A program made the position numbers and the translations under genes. Below are positions 56,064 to 61,189 of a stretch of 61,189 bases of DNA, piece after piece; positions within the stretch are counted from its first letter, which is position 1; every line of letters begins with the position of its first letter. This DNA is from Aureobasidium sp. EXF-3400. Lineage: Eukaryota; Ascomycota; Dothideomycetes; Dothideales; Saccotheciaceae. Under the pieces are notes generated by a model. That model had not been told where the DNA came from, searched no databases, and saw nothing but the letters and a program-made list of their open reading frames with translations. The stretch lies in assembly GCA_024195585.1 (NCBI GenBank), contig SWBL01000314.1, forward strand, positions 1 through 61,189, in the 5' to 3' direction.

Positions 56064-56966
56064 ATGAGTCCTATCGAGGAGGAAACAGTCTCAAGTTGTG
56101 GGTCTGACTATGGTTCAGATGCTGACGGTGGAGCCTCTAGTGAGACAGGCTACCAAGATCCAGCGCGCTTACTGGGAGAGAACCTGAGCGTCATTGGTGC
56201 TATTATCGGCTACATCCAAGACAGCTTCTTCGACTACGCTTCCCCTCCAGCTTATGCCATTGCAAAGGATCTGTTCGGCAGATGGACTCGAAAACACTTG
56301 AACGAAATCAGACAACTGCAGTCTTACACGAGAACGAGCGACAACGCTCTCAGTGCCCTTTGCGAGCCGCTGCACAGATGTTCTCCTGAAAGATTCTCTC
56401 GGTTCAAACCGGAGATGCCTGAAGCCACATCGCCGAATGAGCGACTTGTCTTGCTATTCAAGCAAGCTGAAGAGGCCAGGCAACGCGCTATGAAGGCTCA
56501 TTGCGACCTTGTTACATTCTCTAACTATCCCCTATGCCAGATCCTGAGTTTCGGATTGCACAATATCCAGCACCCTCATGCGGCACTTGAAAAATTCTTT
56601 CTCTCAGATTTCGAAGATCTCTCAATCATCGGCCACTACATCTCAAGCGCCATGTTGAAGAGTGAAGAGGAACTCGCATCCAGATATACACAGACGATTA
56701 GTACAATTCGCGAAAAGAAACAATCGCTTGAGGATAAGAAGCTTGAACGAGAAGTCGTCAACCTCCAACCACTGTACTGGAACCCAACATCGATTCACTA
56801 CCAACTAGAGGAGGAGCAGTCATTACATGAACTCAACAGACTCAAGTTTGAGCAGCTCCAGATTCTTCGTCAACATGTCTCGCAGGGTTGTGACGATAGT
56901 TTTGAGACCATGAGTAGTATATTTGACTTAGGTTCCATATATCCACGCATGAACGCTCGTGCTTAG
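56064..56966 (+). CDS. Orphan helical protein, 300 aa
   Basis: The ATG at 56064 lies in a good context (ATCATGAG) and the frame is open to TAG at 56964-56966. The N-terminus is acidic and Ser/Gly-rich (SSCGSDYGSDADGGASSE), a style common at the start of fungal regulatory and signalling proteins. The rest is predicted helical, with LSVIGAIIGYIQDSFFDYAS, LVLLFKQAEEARQRAM and a long charged C-terminal helix (EEELASRYTQTISTIREKKQ, SLHELNRLKFEQLQILRQHV) likely to form a coiled coil. No signal peptide or clear membrane span. I do not recognise a domain; a cytoplasmic or nuclear scaffold is one possibility. Confidence 0.6.
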   Translation: MSPIEEETVSSCGSDYGSDADGGASSETGYQDPARLLGENLSVIGAIIGYIQDSFFDYASPPAYAIAKDLFGRWTRKHLNEIRQLQSYTRTSDNALSALCEPLHRCSPERFSRFKPEMPEATSPNERLVLLFKQAEEARQRAMKAHCDLVTFSNYPLCQILSFGLHNIQHPHAALEKFFLSDFEDLSIIGHYISSAMLKSEEELASRYTQTISTIREKKQSLEDKKLEREVVNLQPLYWNPTSIHYQLEEEQSLHELNRLKFEQLQILRQHVSQGCDDSFETMSSIFDLGSIYPRMNARA

Positions 56967-58864
56967 GGAGTTTGTAGGGCCTGTGGTCGTCGACGTTACA
57001 TCTATGGTCCATGAAGCTCAAGGCGGGTCTATCAAAGGCTGAAGGCGTGATGATAAATTGGTTCGACGGGGCGATCTTCGTCTTCAACACTATGAACACT
57101 GTTTTCAAACAGTGCGCTATGTCCATTCCGCCAAGAACCCGCCAGCACGACATCTCCAATACAACAACACTTGACTATGGCTAGTCTCAAACCGTCGCTG
57201 GAAGGTATCTTTTGGAAGCATCCACATCCTGTATCATTGTGATTTGAATAGTCCTACGGTCTTGCAACTTGTATTGAAGTTTGTTTATCATTATCACCGA
57301 AACCCTCCGGGTAACATCAGGCCCCCAAGCAGGGATTGAGTATATTCCACGCAATCTGTTCAGAGTGCGTCAAGTACATGAGATGATACTGCATACAGAT
57401 ACGCGTGAATTTCTTTCCAGGCATGGTTTCTGCTTGTCGATGTCTCTTCAATTGCCATCAAGTCCTTCAGGATGATCTCGTAAAATGGTTTTCTTTTTCT
57501 TCTTTCTTTTTTTTGTTTCGAAGACTGGTAGGGAGCATTATAGTATTCTGAGACTGAAATGATATTCTAATCCTTGTCACTTGATCTGGCTAGCGTACCG
57601 TTCTGTGAACCTGTGTTGAGCTACCGCGCACGACTTGAGTGGTTTTCCTCCTTCATCCTGTGTCCTCCATATTGTGGAAAGCGGCGCTCTTTCTCCTTGG
57701 CTCAGCTCTACTGCTCCACGTCTTTGTCAAACAAAATCCTGCCATAATCCTCTAGGCTGTCTATCGGGAACGCAAAGATCCAAGACCCACGTCCGCGTTT
57801 TGTCACTTGCTCGCGTAGAGAATGAGATTGATATACTGCTACAGGAGAACTCAAGTAACCATCATCACCACCGACAGTATACCTCATCTCCGCGTTGATG
57901 ATCTCCAACCTCTTCAAAACTTCCTGACCGCACTATCATCATTGACATCTCACGTTTTAAAGTCTCAGACCAACCGAAAGGATACCCTTGTGCAGTAAGT
58001 GCAAGGTGACACGGATGTCTGCTTGTCCGGATCGGTACCACTTATTCACAAGCTGATCAACCGCCAACAAGTTTACCCCATGGCCCTCAGCTGCTGATTA
58101 CTGCACTGCTGGTAAATTCTATGCCGTTAGACCGTCATCCATCAAGGTACATCAAGCTTCATGGCCGGTATGTTCGAGATGATTTTCATTCTTCCATTTC
58201 CATTCGAGCGTGTTAAAGCTGAAGGTATGCATACAAGTGGCTATAATCAGTCCATCTATCGAGTCAAGCAACGCTTCTGGTCTTCTAGATTACTGTGTCT
58301 TGTCATGGAGGAGCGCCATCACGTAATGTGCTCCCTTCTCGCATGACCTCTTATGCGATTCGAGTTCTTCTTGCCACTTTTGACCTTTCTTAGCAAGTCT
58401 GGCCTGATTTCTTGCTTTACTCGACCATAAATGGTCACGTATCCAAGCCGACCTCTCATCAGACCAGATTTCGCTTACTCAAGAACACTGATAATTTTTG
58501 TCATCTTAACTTTCTGATATCCGTGCCATGGTTTATTGCTTCCAGTTTTCCAGGTTGTTTTAGATCTTTGAGGCTATCTGTCGCCTTGCTGATCGATACT
58601 CGCACACGTTCTCAGCACTTTCCCCACCCCTCTTCTTATCAACTCCCTGATAGGATGGCTAGAACAGCAAAGCTAAGTAAGTCGGTTTTTCCTTCTAAGC
58701 CGTGAAAAGATCTGCGTGTCCGATCATGGTAGATCTATCTTTCGTTCAGTCCAGCAAGAGATGTGCTGCTCTGTCGTACTCGAATCAGATTTTCATCCTT
58801 GTTCCATTTCTCAAAAGTGGTACTAATGTTCTTTGGTCCACAAGCTGAGTCTGGTTAATTGAAC
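56967..58864. other. Upstream region of the H4 variant, pyrimidine-rich
   Basis: A poly-pyrimidine tract at about 57490-57515 and CT-rich DNA at 58480-58650 resemble fungal promoters or 5' leaders. An ATG at 58655 (MARTAKL) is followed by a strong GTAAGT donor at 58677, so a first exon may lie there. No complete gene is visible otherwise. Confidence 0.4.
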
Positions 58865-59278
58865 ATGAAAAGTCATGATGGTCAACGAACTCTATCTAGA
58901 AGACTTATTCACAATGAGCGAGGGAACGGTAGCAAGGGTCTTGGGAAGCCGGGTGCCAGACGTCACCGTAAAACTTCCCGCGATAATATTGAAGGTATTA
59001 CGAAGCCCTCCATCCGCCGTCTGGCTCGCCGTGGTGGTGTCAAGCGTATCTCAGCCACAGTCTATGACGAGACTCGGAGTGTTCTGAAGAGCTTCCTCGA
59101 GAAAGTGATTCGGGACGCCGTCACGTACACCGAGCATGCCCAACGCAAGACCGTCACTTCACTCGACGTTGTCCACGCACTCAGACGCCAGGGCCGTGAG
59201 TCATCTCGCCGTCTCTCCTGTTTACGATCAATCACTGATCTTACACTCTTAGGTGTCCTCTACGGTTTTAGTGACTAG
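58865..59278 (+). CDS. Divergent histone H4 variant
   Basis: Exons 58865-59195 and 59253-59278, with a 57-base intron (GTGAGT...CTTAG, phase 1), encode a histone H4-like protein that aligns without gaps to canonical H4 from Arg3 to residue 102. Core wording is kept ([48 protein letters not shown]). By canonical numbering the changes include K5N, G7S, G13P, K16R, Q27E, A33S, Y88H, K91R and K77Q, with K8, K12 and K20 kept, and the C-terminus is FSD instead of FGG. The in-frame ATG at 58865 would add an 18-residue leader before Arg3. An ATG exactly where H4 should begin (58914) is out of frame with the core. The true start is therefore uncertain, and an upstream exon is possible. It should form nucleosomes with H3 if expressed; a decayed duplicate is the alternative. 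Confidence 0.8.
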   Translation: MKSHDGQRTLSRRLIHNERGNGSKGLGKPGARRHRKTSRDNIEGITKPSIRRLARRGGVKRISATVYDETRSVLKSFLEKVIRDAVTYTEHAQRKTVTSLDVVHALRRQGRESSRRLSCLRSITDLTLLGVLYGFSD

Positions 59279-60230
59279 GAGTTGCTGTAAATCTAGCAGT
59301 TCGCTGATACGGGCGACTGGCAAAAGTGATACCTCAAGGATTGGAGCATCTGGATGATGCCACTGGATTAAGGGTGATGTCAATTTGTCGTGAATTCCGA
59401 CGATGGTATAGAGCAACAACACGTAGTGATCTACTTGAATCTGTATCCGCAAGAATGTTGCAGGTGATCAAGCCATAATGAATTGCTGATGGACAAATTA
59501 TTACAATCTGATCCAAGAGACGTACCACTCTCGCTCTATGTTACCAGTTTGTGCCCTCTGGTCGAAGCTATCTCAGGTGTGTTTTTCGGTCTTCGAAGGG
59601 AGCGTACATCGACTAGAACTCAAACGATCACATCTTCAATTTCCGTTGGAAGCTACCCAAAGGTTACAAAGCTCCCGATCATAACGGCCTCGACCAGCGA
59701 AGTTTTTGTCACGATCACTGAGACTTCTGGGAAAGGTTCGATGCGAGCTTTACCCTACAGAGGACACTTACCGCTCTGAGGCCAGGTCAATTGTACAACC
59801 ACGGTCACTGCCGGCTACTAATCTCATCCAATCGAGGTCGTCTTAGAGAGTGTTTGTGGTGGTGTGTAGCCCGTTTGTAAGCGTCAGGCATACGAACAAA
59901 CCTGCGTCGAACGTGAGATTCGTGGGATGACACCATCATGTGGAACCAACGAGCTGAAGTAAAAAACACAAGACGGCGAGGATAAAATACACGGCCTGCA
60001 CACAAGATTCATATCTAGATTGCCACAATGAAAGGATGGTTTCGAATGATCCCTGTATGTAGTCGTACAAAGTGTCTCGCGTGAAGAGTGACAGCAAGCG
60101 CAGAAATATTTACTTTGCTGTTACTATTTATAATTGCCCTCCCAATTGACTTCCAAGCTCTCGGTTGCGAAAGTCCGTCAAGCACCAAGTGTAATCACGA
60201 CATCAATCAAAATGCAGAATGAGATTGTGC
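59279..60230. other. Convergent intergenic region, weak ORF
   Basis: A plus-strand frame 59483-59779 has a Thr/Ser-rich stretch (TSTRTQTITSSISVGSYPKV) that could be part of a surface-protein gene, but no start, signal or splice support exists. Confidence 0.35.
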
Positions 60231-61058
60231 TCAATCGATGTTCTGACCGTCGTTGTCCTGAGCGCCGAAGAAAGCATTGATTCTTCTCCGAGAAGACTCT
60301 ATACTAGCTACGGTTTGCGCCTTCGTTTCCTGCAGCCATCTTGTTGAGGAGTCGAGCTCAGCGGCCACTTGTTTGAGACGGTCAATCTCGGCGTTCATAG
60401 CGGCCTGCACGATTATGGAATCCTTGGTTGCCATATCGACGTGCCCTTCCATGGCTTTTGCCCGCCTGGCATCTCGCAATGCTTGCTGGGCATCGTCAAA
60501 GGTGCTGACGGATTGCGAAAGCGTTGGATTGAGCGTCATGTTTGCCCCGAGCTGCATCACGGTATCCTCCAGAGCCGCCTGTGCATCGCCACCACTGTGG
60601 TTATGAGACAAGAGATATTTCTGAAACACTGGCGACTGCTGTTGGCGGCTGTCGTTGAAATTTTTGACATGCATACTGATCATCGCTGCTAGATGAAGAG
60701 GCAGGGCTCTCTCAAGAGATACATCTTGAGAGGCAGGAGCGGTCTGTAGCTCCGTAGCAACAGACTCCATGGGTTCGCTTTCAACAGTGTTGCGTTGAGG
60801 GGCGGAATCAGGACCATGCTCAACCACTAATGCAGAGGATGGGGAGGGTGTGCTGACGGGCCGACCATCCCCGTGGACAGAAGGCTGAGGATTGAGAACT
60901 GACGGCTCTTCCAGCTGGTCGACCAAAGGCGGACAAGCCTGCTGCAACTCATGCAGACGCGGGCGCTGGCTCGGCTCAACTGCTAATGTTGTAATTCGTC
61001 CATTCAACACACCTGGAGGCGGAGTCTGACCTGCGCTTGCGATCACATTGTTGATCAT
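60231..61058 (-). CDS. Orphan protein with disordered N-half and coiled-coil C-half, 275 aa
   Basis: On the minus strand the first ATG is complementary to 61056-61058 (MINNVIASAGQTPPPG). The frame stays open upstream to about 61133 (...CPVPTLLPDATSVEVAQ) without another ATG, so the gene may begin in an exon further right. Residues 15-110 are Pro/Ser/Glu-rich and probably disordered. Residues 120-275 are Ala-, Gln- and charge-rich and look helical (LERALPLHLAAMISMHVKNF, STFDDAQQALRDARRAKAME, MNAEIDRLKQVAAELDSSTR), suggesting a coiled coil. No signal peptide or membrane span is visible and I do not recognise the family. Confidence 0.55.
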   Translation of the reverse strand: MINNVIASAGQTPPPGVLNGRITTLAVEPSQRPRLHELQQACPPLVDQLEEPSVLNPQPSVHGDGRPVSTPSPSSALVVEHGPDSAPQRNTVESEPMESVATELQTAPASQDVSLERALPLHLAAMISMHVKNFNDSRQQQSPVFQKYLLSHNHSGGDAQAALEDTVMQLGANMTLNPTLSQSVSTFDDAQQALRDARRAKAMEGHVDMATKDSIIVQAAMNAEIDRLKQVAAELDSSTRWLQETKAQTVASIESSRRRINAFFGAQDNDGQNID

Positions 61059-61089
61059 CTGGGCAACTTCAACCGAAGTCGCGTCTGGA

Positions 61090-61189
61090 AGCAGAGTTGG
61101 TACTGGACAGTTCTCGGAACTGGTCCACTAGTTCGAACTGCCAGTTCTCGAGGTGGACCAGTTCTCGATCTGGGAACTGGTAGACCAGT
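61090..61189. repeat. Clustered CAGTTCTCG/GGACCAGT motifs at right edge
   Basis: The motif AGTTCTCG occurs three times in 100 bases, interleaved with GAACTGG and GGTCCA/GGACCA, which are its partial inverse. The result is an imperfect, partly palindromic array running off the window end. It may be the start of a tandem or inverted repeat. Confidence 0.45.

Noticed and set aside
58655..58700. MARTAKL as the start of a histone H3 gene
   Set aside because: Only M-A-R-T agrees with H3; the next residues differ, a donor follows at once and no H3 core lies downstream.

Overview
The window looks like nuclear DNA of a filamentous ascomycete (Pezizomycotina). Many genes are split by short introns of about 45-82 bases with GT...AG ends and CTRAY-like branch sites, and the recognisable families are fungal: a fungal rhodopsin-domain protein, a TmpA-like flavoprotein, a cupredoxin-membrane protein, a fungal P450, and HNH and MIZ-type proteins. 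A class such as Dothideomycetes is only a guess. There are no bacterial operons, no rRNA, no CRISPR array and no tRNA that I can support. Roughly half the window is gene-poor and I see no intact transposon in it.

Layout. 1-3.8 kb has no firm gene. 3.86-5.16 kb is a relic of the fungal HNH-nuclease-like family, interrupted by two in-frame stops. 7.1-8.5 kb is a MIZ/SP-RING-type gene whose middle has slipped frame. 9.36-11.2 kb is a seven-exon amino-acid/choline permease, followed by a tandem GNAT acetyltransferase (11.76-12.87 kb) and a fungal-rhodopsin membrane protein (13.8-15.1 kb). 15.5-16.6 kb (minus) is a secreted Ser/Thr-rich protein. 17.3-18.1 kb and 19.2-19.6 kb hold an orphan coiled-coil protein and a small single-pass membrane protein. 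21.7-23.2 kb encodes a stand-alone molybdenum-cofactor-sulfurase NifS-like domain, with a Gln-rich orphan on the other strand (23.9-24.9 kb). About 5 kb without a clear gene follow. 29.9-30.9 kb is a cupredoxin-transmembrane protein and 32.8-34.2 kb a TmpA-like oxidoreductase. 34.2-39.3 kb is mostly unassigned, with one small two-exon candidate. 39.4-41.9 kb carries two convergent bZIP regulators. 46.9-48.8 kb is a six-exon cytochrome P450. 51.1-52 kb is a secreted double-psi beta-barrel (expansin-like) protein. 52.4-57 kb and the right end carry orphan coiled-coil proteins. 58.9-59.3 kb is a strongly divergent histone H4.

How the genes fit together. Permease, acetyltransferase, Moco-sulfurase-like enzyme, TmpA-like oxidoreductase, P450 and two bZIP factors together suggest an accessory, metabolism-rich region. 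I see no polyketide, peptide or terpene backbone enzyme, so a biosynthetic cluster is inference only. The two most unusual items are the histone H4 variant, which has lost several acetylatable lysines while keeping exact core length, and the mixture of intact multi-exon genes with freshly broken ones. Exon joins were derived by hand from splice signals and frame continuity. For the spliced genes rated 0.6 or higher, the lengths sum to whole codons, except the MIZ gene, whose frame slips internally.
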